DNA from: Thermoplasmata archaeon
GTDB lineage: Archaea; Thermoplasmatota; Thermoplasmata; Thermoplasmatales; GCA-001856825
DNA: 29,101 nucleotides
NCBI GenBank assembly: GCA_021793855.1
Contig: JAJYRY010000003.1
Location: 1 to 29,101, forward strand
Reading direction: 5' to 3'
Position numbers and translations under genes: made by a program. Under the pieces are notes generated by a model. The model saw only the letters and a list, made by a program, of their open reading frames with translations. It did not search any database and had not been told where the DNA came from. Within the stretch, counting starts at the first letter, position 1. Every line of letters begins with the position of its first letter. Below are positions 1-7,755 of this stretch, piece after piece.

Positions 1-143
1 AGGTCATTGGACTTCTTCAGAAGGTCCCTCCAGTCAGAATCTAGCTTAATCGCTTCACGGATGATGCCATCATCCTGAAATCTCCTCTTCTGGCTGTCGA
101 ATAGAATCTCAGGGTTCTTCCTGAGGACATTAACGTCTATCAC
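1..143 (-). CDS. serS: Seryl-tRNA synthetase, N-terminal fragment (cut by window edge)
   Basis: Charges tRNA(Ser) with serine in the cytoplasm. Only the first 47 codons lie in the window; the frame is open to base 1. The reverse strand reads from a GTG at 143 as MIDVNVLRKNPEILFDSQ and continues through a lysine/arginine- and aspartate-rich helix ending LDSDWRDLLKK. This matches the start of the class II SerRS N-terminal coiled-coil arm (general pattern: M-[IL]-D-x-x-x-[IL]-R-x-N-P-E, later L-D-x-x-W-R-x-L). The GTG start is chosen because the homology begins there and an AT-rich TATA-like box is centred about 26 bases upstream. It is the last of the minus-strand genes, 64 bases after the 172-residue gene. 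The catalytic domain is not visible, so the call rests on the N-terminal pattern alone. Confidence 0.8.
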   Translation of the reverse strand, partial: MIDVNVLRKNPEILFDSQKRRFQDDGIIREAIKLDSDWRDLLKKSND

Positions 144-163
144 ACATTAGGAACGAATTCTTT

Positions 164-175
164 CTAATTAATTTT
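164..175 (-). promoter_or_regulatory. TATA-like box for serS
   Basis: The reverse strand reads AAATTAATTAG here, centred near 169, about 26 bases before the GTG at 143. This spacing is that of an archaeal TATA box before a leaderless transcript. No Shine-Dalgarno sequence precedes the GTG. Confidence 0.5.
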
Positions 176-207
176 GTTTGAATATTGCAATTATGCCCTG
201 GAACAGA

Positions 208-726
208 TTATTCCTTCGATTTATCTATTCCTCTACTGTATAGGACTTTCGCGAAAAGTTGTAATCCTTCAAATTTGTCCACGGAAAAACTTTCAGAAAA
301 CCTTGGAATCCTACCAATCCTGAGTAATTCAGATGTCAGCATTTCAACATCAGAACCAATCCTTAGAATTGAGCCAACAACGCTGGTCTTTGCACGCATC
401 AGCACTTCTTCGGGGTCAGTATTCTCTATCTCGCTTGATATGAATTGCCTCATGAATCCAGGGTCCGGTGCTTTACGTTTGAGTATTAGTGAAGACCCTA
501 TATCGGAATAGTATCTCAATAGCTTGGTGTAATTTTCCTTCCACTCACTGTCTGTATGGAATAGCTGCCCGATATCTGACATAATCCTTTCATAATGACG
601 GAAAAACTCCCAAGCCCCTGAATCGTAATCTTCCATGGCATCCGTGATAAGGCATTTAAACTGAGGGATTTTTCTCTCAATAACCATTCCTATCCTGAAT
701 TTCACCTCTGGAAGGTACTTAATCAT
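208..726 (-). CDS. Uncharacterised 172-residue helical protein
   Basis: I do not recognise this protein. It is 172 residues, soluble, without signal peptide or membrane segment, rich in charged and aromatic residues and probably almost entirely alpha-helical. Visible patches are a WEFFRHYERIMSD stretch near residue 39, a WKENYTKLLRYYSDIG stretch near 62, and an isoleucine/leucine-rich SILRIGSDVEMLTSELLRIG segment near 118. No cysteine cluster, Walker motif or helix-turn-helix is evident. The ATG at 726 has a TATA-like box about 22-26 bases upstream and no Shine-Dalgarno, fitting leaderless transcription. It lies between gatE (47 bases upstream) and serS (64 bases downstream) on the same strand, so a link to aminoacyl-tRNA metabolism is possible but only by position. 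The antisense frame at 185-511 is a shadow. Confidence 0.75.
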   Translation of the reverse strand: MIKYLPEVKFRIGMVIERKIPQFKCLITDAMEDYDSGAWEFFRHYERIMSDIGQLFHTDSEWKENYTKLLRYYSDIGSSLILKRKAPDPGFMRQFISSEIENTDPEEVLMRAKTSVVGSILRIGSDVEMLTSELLRIGRIPRFSESFSVDKFEGLQLFAKVLYSRGIDKSKE

Positions 727-741
727 TTCTTCCTTGAATTA

Positions 742-753
742 ACTAAATTAATG
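742..753 (-). promoter_or_regulatory. TATA-like box for the 172-residue gene
   Basis: The reverse strand reads CCATTAATTTAG, centred near 748 and 22-26 bases before the ATG at 726. It sits in the 47-base gap after gatE, so the gene may have its own leaderless transcript in addition to read-through. Confidence 0.45.
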
Positions 754-773
754 GTTGAGATTATTGCGCCTTG

Positions 774-2720
774 TTATCGCTTTCCCGCATCTTGGAATTC
801 GGTTTTCCCATCTTTATGACTTGCTTCAGAAATCATCTTCTTGAGTAGGTCGGAGATATCCTTTCCCTCAAACTCCCCTCGTACCTGCTTCATCACTTCC
901 CCCATCAAGAGCTTGAAGGACCCGTCTCCTCTCTCTCTCACCAGGTTCTCGTTTTTCATGATAACGCTTTCTATTATCTTCTGGAGTCTTTCGTCACTTT
1001 GACCCTTGAATTTGAAGTCCGGGCCAATCTCCTTATTGCCATCTTTCCCATGCAGTTCTAGGACGTAATTGGAACTGTCATTCTTCTTCAGGACTATCTT
1101 CCTCCCTCCAGGCATGCTGAAAACCCCTTCCCTGTAAAGGGCTTCAAGTGATTCTGACGGTATGTTCCCCCTAGAAAATCTTTCCAGGAGCGTGCTTGCC
1201 TTGACAACGTCAGGTCGTTCAGACGCAAATACAACAGCTAGAAACCTTGCACACACCTTAGGGCTCCCGAAATCATTTACGAATGACTCCAGCACGTCAT
1301 CGTACTCCTTCCAGAGTGATACGAATGCTTCCTGTCGTGGTATGCCAAGTGACTCCAGGTGCGAGACCCTCTGTTCAACTGTCGGTGGAACTTTTCTTTC
1401 TACGTCCTTGATGTACTCTGAGTCGAGTGGGATGAGTTGAATGTCTGTTTCCGGGTACATCCTTGAACTTCCTGGCAGGGGTCTCAGGAATCTAGTATCG
1501 TTCTCATTGGCTCCCCTTGTTTCAGCAGGGACCCCTTTCTTTGCCTCCGCAATCCTGCTCTGGATTATCTCTATGCATTGGCTTAATCTGTTTGATTCCA
1601 GTGAAACAAGGCCAAAGGCATCTTCATTTTTTGCTCCAAGTCTCTCTGAAATTTCCTTCTTTTCTGCCTCGCCTATTCCATAATTTGGAAGTTCATCGGA
1701 ATGGATGAACCCTCCTATACCTACTGTCCTAAGTCGTTCTGCAATTTCCCGTCCGAGCCTGTACTTCCCGTTATTCAATACCCCAGACAGTCCTGGAAGT
1801 GTAAATCCAAATATCTTTTTGCCCGCCTTCAGGCCCTTCGTGAATACATCAGACGACTTGAAGAACGATGAATTTGTTAAGTCTTCAATGTGGAAATCAG
1901 TTGAAACATCCCTGTTCCTGAGAATTCCTGCAATCTCAACAAGAGACTGCTGTCTTTCAATCTCCTTTGAGAGAACCTTTTCTATCTGGGATAAGGACTG
2001 TACACCCTTTATCTCAACCCTGTTTCCGCCTCTAATGGAAATGTTAAGGTCTTGTCTAATGCTGCTTGTCTCTCTCCTTATCATACGGCTCTGTTTCACA
2101 GCAAGACCTATGCTTTCCGCAACATCCCTCGCCTCCTTGGGCGACCTGATATCCGGATCAGTTGATATCTCTATAAGGGGTATACCAAGGCGGTCCAGGG
2201 AATAGACAACTTTGTTTTCTTCTTCCTTTATTTTCCTGCACGCCTCCTCTTCTAGCGTTACCGATGTTATGCCAATGTTGCTGGTTCCCTTCTTAAATAC
2301 ACCGTGCAGACCAACAATACCCGTTCTCTGGAAACCGGATGTGTTTGAACCATCAATTACAATCTTCCTCATGAAATGGACATTGTCAACTACCTTACAA
2401 CCGAGTATTAGCGATACTATTATTGCCGTCTCAAGCGTATCCTTGCCAGGGTAGTGTGGCGGTTCCTCGTCCATCTCCACTAGACAAGAATTTTCAGTCT
2501 TCCTGTACTCGAATTCCCTTCCTTTCATGGACTCCTGCAGTGCTGCCGCATCCTTCTCAGATCTTTCGCCAGAGACAACTGCAAGTTTCCTGGTGAATGA
2601 CCCGAGTTCCTTGGTTCCTTCCTCACCCTTACATTCGCAAAATAACTTCCTTCCACTTACCTGAAAATGTATTTCAAGTCCAATCTTCACATCATTCTGT
2701 TCTTCTTCCAGAGATCTCAC
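774..2720 (-). CDS. gatE: Glu-tRNA(Gln) amidotransferase subunit E
   Basis: The transamidase subunit of archaeal GatDE: it binds misacylated Glu-tRNA(Gln), activates the glutamate and uses ammonia from GatD to make Gln-tRNA(Gln). The 648 residues fit the family. Visible in order: a GatB-like N-terminal core (VKIGLEIHFQVS near residue 11, IVIDGSNTSGFQRTG near 120, LGIPLIEISTDPDI near 180, IRQDLNISIRGG near 222), an AspRS-like insertion roughly 300-400 (GIGGFIHSDELPNYGI), the RMYPETDI motif near 430, and a helical YqeY-like tail that binds tRNA. The GTG start at 2720 lies inside gatD, giving a 29-base overlap; an alternative GTG at 2690, one base after the gatD stop, would still keep the conserved core. 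Co-translation with gatD is likely. The organism presumably makes Gln-tRNA(Gln) this way. Confidence 0.95.
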   Translation of the reverse strand: MRSLEEEQNDVKIGLEIHFQVSGRKLFCECKGEEGTKELGSFTRKLAVVSGERSEKDAAALQESMKGREFEYRKTENSCLVEMDEEPPHYPGKDTLETAIIVSLILGCKVVDNVHFMRKIVIDGSNTSGFQRTGIVGLHGVFKKGTSNIGITSVTLEEEACRKIKEEENKVVYSLDRLGIPLIEISTDPDIRSPKEARDVAESIGLAVKQSRMIRRETSSIRQDLNISIRGGNRVEIKGVQSLSQIEKVLSKEIERQQSLVEIAGILRNRDVSTDFHIEDLTNSSFFKSSDVFTKGLKAGKKIFGFTLPGLSGVLNNGKYRLGREIAERLRTVGIGGFIHSDELPNYGIGEAEKKEISERLGAKNEDAFGLVSLESNRLSQCIEIIQSRIAEAKKGVPAETRGANENDTRFLRPLPGSSRMYPETDIQLIPLDSEYIKDVERKVPPTVEQRVSHLESLGIPRQEAFVSLWKEYDDVLESFVNDFGSPKVCARFLAVVFASERPDVVKASTLLERFSRGNIPSESLEALYREGVFSMPGGRKIVLKKNDSSNYVLELHGKDGNKEIGPDFKFKGQSDERLQKIIESVIMKNENLVRERGDGSFKLLMGEVMKQVRGEFEGKDISDLLKKMISEASHKDGKTEFQDAGKR

Positions 2721-3921
2721 CCCTTAGATTTTTCACTAGAAGACGTCTCGAAGTTTCAGCATCAAAGTTGCCTAGAAGGAAAGACAACTTAGTGAATGCT
2801 ACTTCAGGAAGCATGTCCTGCAAAGGAATTATTCCGGCCTTCTGCAGATTTCTCCCAGTTGTATATACGTCCATATCCACACTCCCGTATAGACACTGGG
2901 TGGTCATTCCTATTATTTTTCCCTGGTTGGTATAGTCGCTAACTTGTGAAATGAATCTGTTCGTCATGTGCCCAAGTCCGGTTCCAGCAATGATCAAGCC
3001 ATCATTGATATCTGCAAACTTGTTGAATAGTTCCTCGCTCATCCCGGGGTAGAAATATAGCAATCCGACCCTTTCGCTCATTTTATCGTAAAGTTTCATT
3101 GGTTTCTTGCTCAACCTTTCGTAGTTTCTCCAGTGGATTTCAAGATTCTTATCAATCATGCCGATAGGTTCGGTATTTATGCTCTTGAATGCGTCTCTTC
3201 TTGACGAATGCATTTTTCTGAGCCTCACTCCTGAATGGATATAGAGGGAGTCGTCACTCGTTGACGAATGCATAACAACGCATACCTGACCAACGTCGGA
3301 TTGGGCAACCTTTACAGCACCGCTAAGATTGAAAAACGCATCGGACGATGGTCTATCCGGAGATCTCTGAGATGCAGTAAAGACAACAGGTGCTTTTGGA
3401 TTTTCTAAAAGGAATGCGATGGCAGAGGAGGTGAAGGATAGCACGTCGGTTCCATGCGTGATTACGACGCCTTCCTCCTGATCTGCCTTTTCATAGACCT
3501 TCTTTGCTATATTGATCCAATCCTTCTTTTGCACATCCTCTGAAAGAATGTTTAAAATGATTTCCGCGTCTATTGTTGCAATCTTAGCGAGGTCCGGCTG
3601 GGCATATAACATTTCTTGGACAGTCCTGGCCGGTTTTACGGCACCTGTTTCATAATCTACGTAACTTGCTATTGTTCCACCGGTACCAAGCAGAAATACC
3701 TTCTTTCCTGTACCTGTCCTCTCGCTTATATTGGTCTTCTTCGGAACGAACTTCGAAATTAGGTTGATGGAGTTAATACTTCCGTTATCTAGGGATAGGT
3801 TGTAACCGTTCTGAAGCTTGATCACAGTTACCCTTTCATCTCTTGAAATGAACATTCCTGAAAATTTAGTACCCTTCCATTGTATCTCGATCCTATCGCC
3901 TGGGTCAAAGTCGGAGGACAC
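2692..3921 (-). CDS. gatD: Glu-tRNA(Gln) amidotransferase subunit D
   Basis: The glutaminase subunit of GatDE; it releases ammonia from an amide donor for GatE. The 409 residues comprise a small N-terminal beta domain (about 1-57) and an L-asparaginase-type domain. Catalytic signatures are present: GTGGTIAS at 79-86 with Thr83 as the first catalytic threonine, THGTD at 155-159 with Thr158/Asp159, and the Lys near 204 in the segment NLSGAVKVAQSD, matching the family Thr/Thr/Asp/Lys set. The presence of the N-terminal beta domain and the partner gatE separate it from simple asparaginases. The GTG start at 3921 has a T-rich TATA-like box about 26 bases upstream (3939-3950) and no clear Shine-Dalgarno, so the transcript is probably leaderless. 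Confidence 0.95.
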   Translation of the reverse strand: MSSDFDPGDRIEIQWKGTKFSGMFISRDERVTVIKLQNGYNLSLDNGSINSINLISKFVPKKTNISERTGTGKKVFLLGTGGTIASYVDYETGAVKPARTVQEMLYAQPDLAKIATIDAEIILNILSEDVQKKDWINIAKKVYEKADQEEGVVITHGTDVLSFTSSAIAFLLENPKAPVVFTASQRSPDRPSSDAFFNLSGAVKVAQSDVGQVCVVMHSSTSDDSLYIHSGVRLRKMHSSRRDAFKSINTEPIGMIDKNLEIHWRNYERLSKKPMKLYDKMSERVGLLYFYPGMSEELFNKFADINDGLIIAGTGLGHMTNRFISQVSDYTNQGKIIGMTTQCLYGSVDMDVYTTGRNLQKAGIIPLQDMLPEVAFTKLSFLLGNFDAETSRRLLVKNLRGEISGRRTE

Positions 3922-3938
3922 AGGTAGGGATGTTTATG

Positions 3939-3950
3939 TCATAAAAAAAC
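3939..3950 (-). promoter_or_regulatory. TATA-like box for gatDE
   Basis: The reverse strand reads GTTTTTTTATGA, centred near 3946 and about 26 bases before the gatD GTG at 3921. The remaining 225-base divergent region up to nadM contains only weak, overlapping open frames and no other clear element. Confidence 0.5.
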
Positions 3951-4115
3951 TTGCCGAGATATTGTAAGTCCGTTATGGGGGAGAAAATTGATAAGGATGA
4001 TCCGTTCAATCGTTCAGATGCTTTAGGCAGATTATCCCTGTGCCACATCCCGACTGCCAATTTGCTAGATTCCGCAATTGAAACAATCAATATCTCATTC
4101 CGTTCCAAATTAAGA

Positions 4116-4128
4116 AATCGTTTAATTG
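4116..4128 (+). promoter_or_regulatory. TATA-like box for nadM-rpoL
   Basis: The plus strand reads AATCGTTTAATTG, centred near 4122, about 26 bases before the nadM ATG at 4147. No Shine-Dalgarno precedes that ATG. This is the forward half of the divergent gatD/nadM promoter region. Confidence 0.45.
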
Positions 4129-4146
4129 TAGTGTTTATTTAGATGT

Positions 4147-4665
4147 ATGCGTCCTTTCTTGATCGGCAGATTCCAGCCCTTTCATAACGGTCACATGTGG
4201 CTAGCTAGTAAGATAGTGGAAGAATACGGTTCGATTATCATCGGAATAGGAAGCGCACAGGAGTCGCACACTTTGATCAATCCTTTCACCGCAGGAGAAA
4301 GACAGTACATGATCCAGAGGGCCTTGGAAGCAAACTCTATTCACGACTTTTACTTGGTACCGATAGAGGACCTCTACCGCAACAGCCTATGGGTCAGTCA
4401 TATAGTCTCACTCACTCCTCCATTTGACATAGCAATATCTGCCAATCCATTAGTTAAGAGACTGTTCATGGAAGCAGGGAAGAACGTGCTTGAGCCTGAA
4501 ATGAAATCGAGGAAGATATATTCAGGGCGTGAGATAAGGAAGAAGATAATCAAAGGAGAAAAGTGGGATGATCTCGTTCCAGAACAGGTATATAAGGTAA
4601 TTTTAGAGATAGATGGAGTGAAGAGACTCCAGGACCTTTCAAAGACCGATGAAGTTAATAAGTGA
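4147..4665 (+). CDS. nadM: Nicotinamide-nucleotide adenylyltransferase
   Basis: Joins ATP and NMN (or NaMN) to form NAD (or deamido-NAD), the last shared step of NAD synthesis. The 172-residue length is typical of the archaeal type. The nucleotidyltransferase signature GRFQPFHNGH occupies residues 7-16, with the HxGH motif at 13-16; the NPFTAGERQYMI helix follows at 45-56, and SGREIR at 126-131 is the second ATP-binding motif (ISSTxIR-like). The start at 4147 is preferred over an out-of-frame ATG at 4143 because the beta strand before GRFQPFH begins immediately. Its TGA overlaps the GTG of rpoL (GTGA), so the two are translationally coupled. Cytoplasmic enzyme, no membrane segment. Confidence 0.95.
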   Translation: MRPFLIGRFQPFHNGHMWLASKIVEEYGSIIIGIGSAQESHTLINPFTAGERQYMIQRALEANSIHDFYLVPIEDLYRNSLWVSHIVSLTPPFDIAISANPLVKRLFMEAGKNVLEPEMKSRKIYSGREIRKKIIKGEKWDDLVPEQVYKVILEIDGVKRLQDLSKTDEVNK

Positions 4666-4967
4666 ATAAAAATACAGTCCGAATGAAGGAAATGGAGTTC
4701 GTGGTCGCAGACAAGGGGAAGGATTACATAGTCTACGAAGTACTCAACAATGACAACACCATACTCAGACCACTTATGGAGGAAATAGAGAACGACAGTA
4801 TGGTAGATAACGTGAGATACTATTTTGAGCACCCATACCTTTCAAACCCAAAGATCCACATCAAGGTGAAGCAGGGCAAGCCTCAGGCAGCCCTAAAGCG
4901 AAGTCTAAGAAGAATGGAAAAGATATTTGAAAATCTTCACGGGCAGTACAAGAAGATTAACTCCTAA
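4662..4967 (+). CDS. rpoL: DNA-directed RNA polymerase subunit L (Rpo11)
   Basis: Small assembly-platform subunit that pairs with Rpo3 in archaeal RNA polymerase. The protein is 101 residues from the GTG at 4662, or 94 from an ATG at 4683; the latter matches the usual family length better. The central part carries the L/Rpb11 pattern: an NTILRPLMEEI helix near 31, then VDNVRYYFEHPYLSNPKIHI, matching the family's conserved aromatic/HP-L/P-x-[IL] run, followed by GKPQAALKRSLRRMEKIF in the C-terminal helix that packs on Rpo3. The GTG overlaps the nadM stop, indicating co-translation with the NAD gene. The match is by pattern rather than by long identity; the sequence is divergent at the usual 'HTLGN' site (DNTIL). 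Confidence 0.83.
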   Translation: MNKNTVRMKEMEFVVADKGKDYIVYEVLNNDNTILRPLMEEIENDSMVDNVRYYFEHPYLSNPKIHIKVKQGKPQAALKRSLRRMEKIFENLHGQYKKINS

Positions 4968-4990
4968 ATATAATTTTCAAGTGTCACATG

Positions 4991-5002
4991 AAAGTTTTTA
5001 TC
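4991..5002 (+). promoter_or_regulatory. TATA-like box for the PAC2-family gene
   Basis: AAAGTTTTTATC, with purines in the BRE position, is centred near 4997, exactly about 26 bases before the ATG at 5023. This spacing is the main reason for preferring 5023 over the upstream TTG at 5014. Confidence 0.55.
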
Positions 5003-5022
5003 TGCAATACTGATTGGTTTAC

Positions 5023-5766
5023 ATGAATCATGATGACGCACAGGTCGTGGAGATTGAAAAGTTCGTTCCTAGGAATCCCTTAGTTATACTGGGGTTCGTG
5101 GAAAGCACGACACTAGGTCTCCTGACATCTTCATACCTGATAGAGCAGGCGAAACTGCATCAGATAGCGCAGATAAGAAGCATCCACATACCTCCGGTTA
5201 CGGTATTCGTAGGAGGAAAGATGAGGACTCCATTCAGGATATACATGAACCAGGAAGGTTCTCTCATGGTCATCACCTGCGAAGTGCCTATAGACGACGA
5301 GGGCCTATACGAAATTTCATCTGCCTTGGTTAGGTGGCTGCAGGGCATCAACCCGAAGGAGATTGTGGTTATAGATGGCATTCCAGTAAAGGGTCTGGTG
5401 GACAATAGAACAGTTTATGGTGCTGCTGAGACAAGCAACTTCAAGAAGCTTGCCGATGTTGGAGTAGAAAGCGCAGGTTCTGCGATTATTTCTGGAATCG
5501 GGGGAGCACTTATTAATGAGTCAATAGGCAAGAAAATAGAAGCGGTCTCTCTTATGACTGAGACATCAGTTGATATCCCAGATCCTGGGGCAGTTCTGGC
5601 TATAGTAGAGGTATTGAATAAGGCATACAATCTCAAGTTGGCAACTGACCTACTTGAGGAGTCAGTGAAAAAGCTGAATGAACAGACAAACGACATAATA
5701 AGCAAATTCAATCAGATACAAAAGGACAAATCTCAGAAGCAGACTGAACAGTCAATTTACGGGTAG
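5023..5766 (+). CDS. PAC2-family protein (proteasome assembly chaperone homologue)
   Basis: Belongs to the PAC2/DUF75 fold family, whose archaeal members (PbaA/PbaB) are related to eukaryotic proteasome-assembly chaperones; the exact role here is unknown. From the ATG at 5023 it is 247 residues. Family features visible: an early NPLVILGFVESTTLG strand-loop, PVTVFVGGKMRTPFRIY near 60, a glycine-rich ISGIGGALINE loop near 154, and a C-terminal helical part (LLEESVKKLNEQTNDIISKFNQ, split here only by its charge pattern) likely to form a coiled coil. It ends in a polar, lysine/glutamine-rich tail. The gene has its own promoter 56 bases after rpoL. No proteasome gene is in the window, so the chaperone role is not supported by context. 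Confidence 0.8.
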   Translation: MNHDDAQVVEIEKFVPRNPLVILGFVESTTLGLLTSSYLIEQAKLHQIAQIRSIHIPPVTVFVGGKMRTPFRIYMNQEGSLMVITCEVPIDDEGLYEISSALVRWLQGINPKEIVVIDGIPVKGLVDNRTVYGAAETSNFKKLADVGVESAGSAIISGIGGALINESIGKKIEAVSLMTETSVDIPDPGAVLAIVEVLNKAYNLKLATDLLEESVKKLNEQTNDIISKFNQIQKDKSQKQTEQSIYG

Positions 5767-5809
5767 CTGAGAATTCCACAATCTTTGAGAATGAAGGGTA
5801 TGATCTGAT

Positions 5810-6286
5810 TTGGTGCTCAATATCTCTGTTATAGGCGGAAGCGAGATACCTCCCGAGACCTGCGCTATAGCAAGGGAGGTTGGAAGACTGCTTGCAAAGG
5901 GAGGTGCAACTGTTTTTTGCGGCGGATTGTCAGGAGTGATGGAATGCGTGGCCATTGGAGTAAGGGAAGAGAATGGTCTCGTGATAGGAATACTTCCTGG
6001 AATGGATCCTGATGCAGGAAACAAGTACCTATCCGCGGCGATTCCAACTGGTTTGGGATACGCCAGGAATTTCCTGGTTGCTAGAGCTGGGAAGGTAGTT
6101 ATAGCAATAGATGGCTCCACTGGCACTCTCTCTGAGGCCTCCTTTGCGCTGACAGAGGGAAAGACGGTTATTTCAATCGGCAGTTATGAAATAACGCCAA
6201 ATAAGAAGGGGGAAGGACGCTTCATAAAGGCGAGAACACCACAGGAGGCAGTTGAACTTGCGTTTCAGATAGCAAGGGAAAGGTAA
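5810..6286 (+). CDS. TIGR00725/LOG-like Rossmann-fold nucleotide-binding protein
   Basis: A 158-residue Rossmann-like protein of the SLOG superfamily; relatives include LOG phosphoribohydrolases and 'putative lysine decarboxylases', but the TIGR00725 branch has no firm substrate. Visible motifs: VIGGSEIPPE near 7-16, CGGLSGVMECVAIG at 37-50 (the GGxxGxM loop), LPG at 62-64, GLGYARNFLVARAG at 81-94, and DGSTGTLSEA at 101-110, which replaces the LOG 'PGGxGTxxE' loop by GSTGTLSE. The start is TTG at 5810 (or GTG 5813), about 11 bases after a GAAGGG purine run. It follows the PAC2-family gene by 43 bases and may be co-transcribed. Cytoplasmic. Confidence 0.82.
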   Translation: MVLNISVIGGSEIPPETCAIAREVGRLLAKGGATVFCGGLSGVMECVAIGVREENGLVIGILPGMDPDAGNKYLSAAIPTGLGYARNFLVARAGKVVIAIDGSTGTLSEASFALTEGKTVISIGSYEITPNKKGEGRFIKARTPQEAVELAFQIARER

Positions 6287-6350
6287 CAGAAATATCCTGA
6301 ACAATCTAGAAACTGAAACCCAGAAATCGTCTTTATATCAAATTCGTAAA

Positions 6351-6359
6351 TGTTTATTA
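6351..6359 (+). promoter_or_regulatory. TATA-like box for glyA
   Basis: TGTTTATTA is centred near 6355, about 26 bases before the ATG at 6381, fitting a leaderless mRNA. A second candidate, CTTTATATC at 6331-6339, would give a start near 6361 and a 20-base leader; the sequence alone does not separate them. Confidence 0.45.
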
Positions 6360-6380
6360 ATTCAGTTTAACTGCTTGGAT

Positions 6381-7664
6381 ATGGCACTCAATTCTTCCAT
6401 GAATGATGCATTATGGATAAGGCAAAAGGCAGTAGAACACACAGCCCTTTTCAGAAATTCAATCCCCCTGATTGCAAGTGAAAATCTGATGAGCCCCCTA
6501 ACAAAAGAGATGGTGATTTCTGATTTTAACAACAGGTATGCCGAGGGTCTCCCCGGGCACAGGTACTACCAGGGAAACAAGATTGTAGATGAGATGGAGA
6601 CAAGAGTTGAGGAGCTAGTAAAGAAACTTTTCAGATCCAAGCAGGCTGACGTAAGGCCTATATCAGGAACGAATGCAAACCAGGCCCTTGTCTTTGCTTT
6701 TCTTAACCCTGGAGAAACAATATTGACTCCGAGCCTGGATTCAGGAGCTCACATTTCCTCCGCCCAATTTGGTGCCGTGGGGATGAGGGGCTGTAATATC
6801 AAGAATATGGCATTCGACACAGTGAACATGAGAGTTGACGTAGATGGAACCAGGAAGGCAATACTTGCTGAGAAACCGAAGGTGGTTCTTTTCGGATTTT
6901 CCGTATTCCTATTCCCTGCTCCTATCGAGGAACTCAAGGAAACTATAGACGAAGTAGGGAGCACTATATGGTATGACGGAGCTCATGTTCTGGGACTTAT
7001 TGCAGGGGGCAAATTCCAGGATCCTCTGAGGGAAGGAGCTGACGTGATCTCCGGAAGCACGCACAAGACGTTCCCGGGACCACAGCACGGCGTGATATTA
7101 GGCAACACTGATGACGAGAAATGGAAGAAGGTGAGACGCGGCGTATTCCCGGGTGTTATTTCAAATCACCACATAGGTGCTATGGCAGGACTAGGGGTAA
7201 CTGCAGCAGAAATGATGGATTACGGGGAGTCGTACGCATCTGCAATCATAGAGAATGCGAAGACGCTTGGAGGTGAGCTCTATTCCAGAGGATTCAACGT
7301 CTTGGCAGAGAAGAACGGATTCACGGAGAGCCACACCCTCCTGATAGACGTGAAGAAGCAGGGTGGAGGCAAACACGTAGCAGAAGAATTGGAAAAGAAC
7401 TTCATAATACTAAACAAGAACATGATCCCTGGCGATTCCAACACAAAGGCTCAGGATCCATCAGGGATAAGGATAGGGACACAGGAAGCAACCAGGATAG
7501 GTATGGGTAAGAGCGAGATGTCCCACATTGCTGATCTTATGGACCGGGCTCTGAAAGGAAACAATGTGAAGGATGAAGTTATAGAATTGAAGAAGGGGTT
7601 CCAGGAAGTAAGATATTGCTACGGGAAGGAAAGAGGTTACGATTTCATCGAACTGTACAGGTAA
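6381..7664 (+). CDS. glyA: Serine hydroxymethyltransferase
   Basis: PLP enzyme interconverting serine and glycine while loading one carbon onto a folate- or methanopterin-type carrier. From ATG 6381 the protein is 427 residues, in the family range. Recognisable blocks, numbered from that ATG: LIASENLMS at 30-38, the AEGLPGHRYYQGNK segment at 54-67 (substrate/PLP loop), RPISGTNANQAL at 92-103, WYDGAHVLGLIAGGKFQDPL near 197-216 with the PLP-ring Asp/His, and GSTHKTFPGPQHG at 225-237 with Lys229 as the Schiff-base lysine. An in-frame TTG at 6375 is less likely than ATG 6381 given the promoter spacing. The carrier used is unknown; the MptE-like gene at 15749 suggests a methanopterin-related pterin. 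Confidence 0.96.
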   Translation: MALNSSMNDALWIRQKAVEHTALFRNSIPLIASENLMSPLTKEMVISDFNNRYAEGLPGHRYYQGNKIVDEMETRVEELVKKLFRSKQADVRPISGTNANQALVFAFLNPGETILTPSLDSGAHISSAQFGAVGMRGCNIKNMAFDTVNMRVDVDGTRKAILAEKPKVVLFGFSVFLFPAPIEELKETIDEVGSTIWYDGAHVLGLIAGGKFQDPLREGADVISGSTHKTFPGPQHGVILGNTDDEKWKKVRRGVFPGVISNHHIGAMAGLGVTAAEMMDYGESYASAIIENAKTLGGELYSRGFNVLAEKNGFTESHTLLIDVKKQGGGKHVAEELEKNFIILNKNMIPGDSNTKAQDPSGIRIGTQEATRIGMGKSEMSHIADLMDRALKGNNVKDEVIELKKGFQEVRYCYGKERGYDFIELYR

Positions 7665-7720
7665 ATAAGAGACAAAGGTACGAAACTGTAAGAATTCCAG
7701 TTAAAAAAGAAGCAAGTTAA

Positions 7721-7734
7721 GATAAATTAAATTA
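7721..7734 (+). promoter_or_regulatory. TATA-like box for the hexuloisomerase gene
   Basis: GATAAATTAAATTA is centred near 7728, about 27 bases before the ATG at 7756. The gap after glyA (91 bases) has no other clear element, and no Shine-Dalgarno precedes the ATG. Confidence 0.5.
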
Positions 7735-7755
7735 GCAATCTGTACTTGCCATACA

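Noticed and set aside
185..511. Plus-strand frame of 108 codons
   Set aside because: Fully antisense to the better supported 172-residue gene; serine/leucine-rich shadow composition.
3905..4108. Minus-strand frame of 67 codons overlapping the gatD start
   Set aside because: It overlaps both the gatD promoter and the gatD 5' end in another frame and lacks any start signal.
3975..4142. Plus-strand ORF of 55 codons ending four bases before nadM
   Set aside because: It covers the nadM TATA box and runs through the divergent promoter region; composition is unlike its neighbours and nothing is recognised in it.
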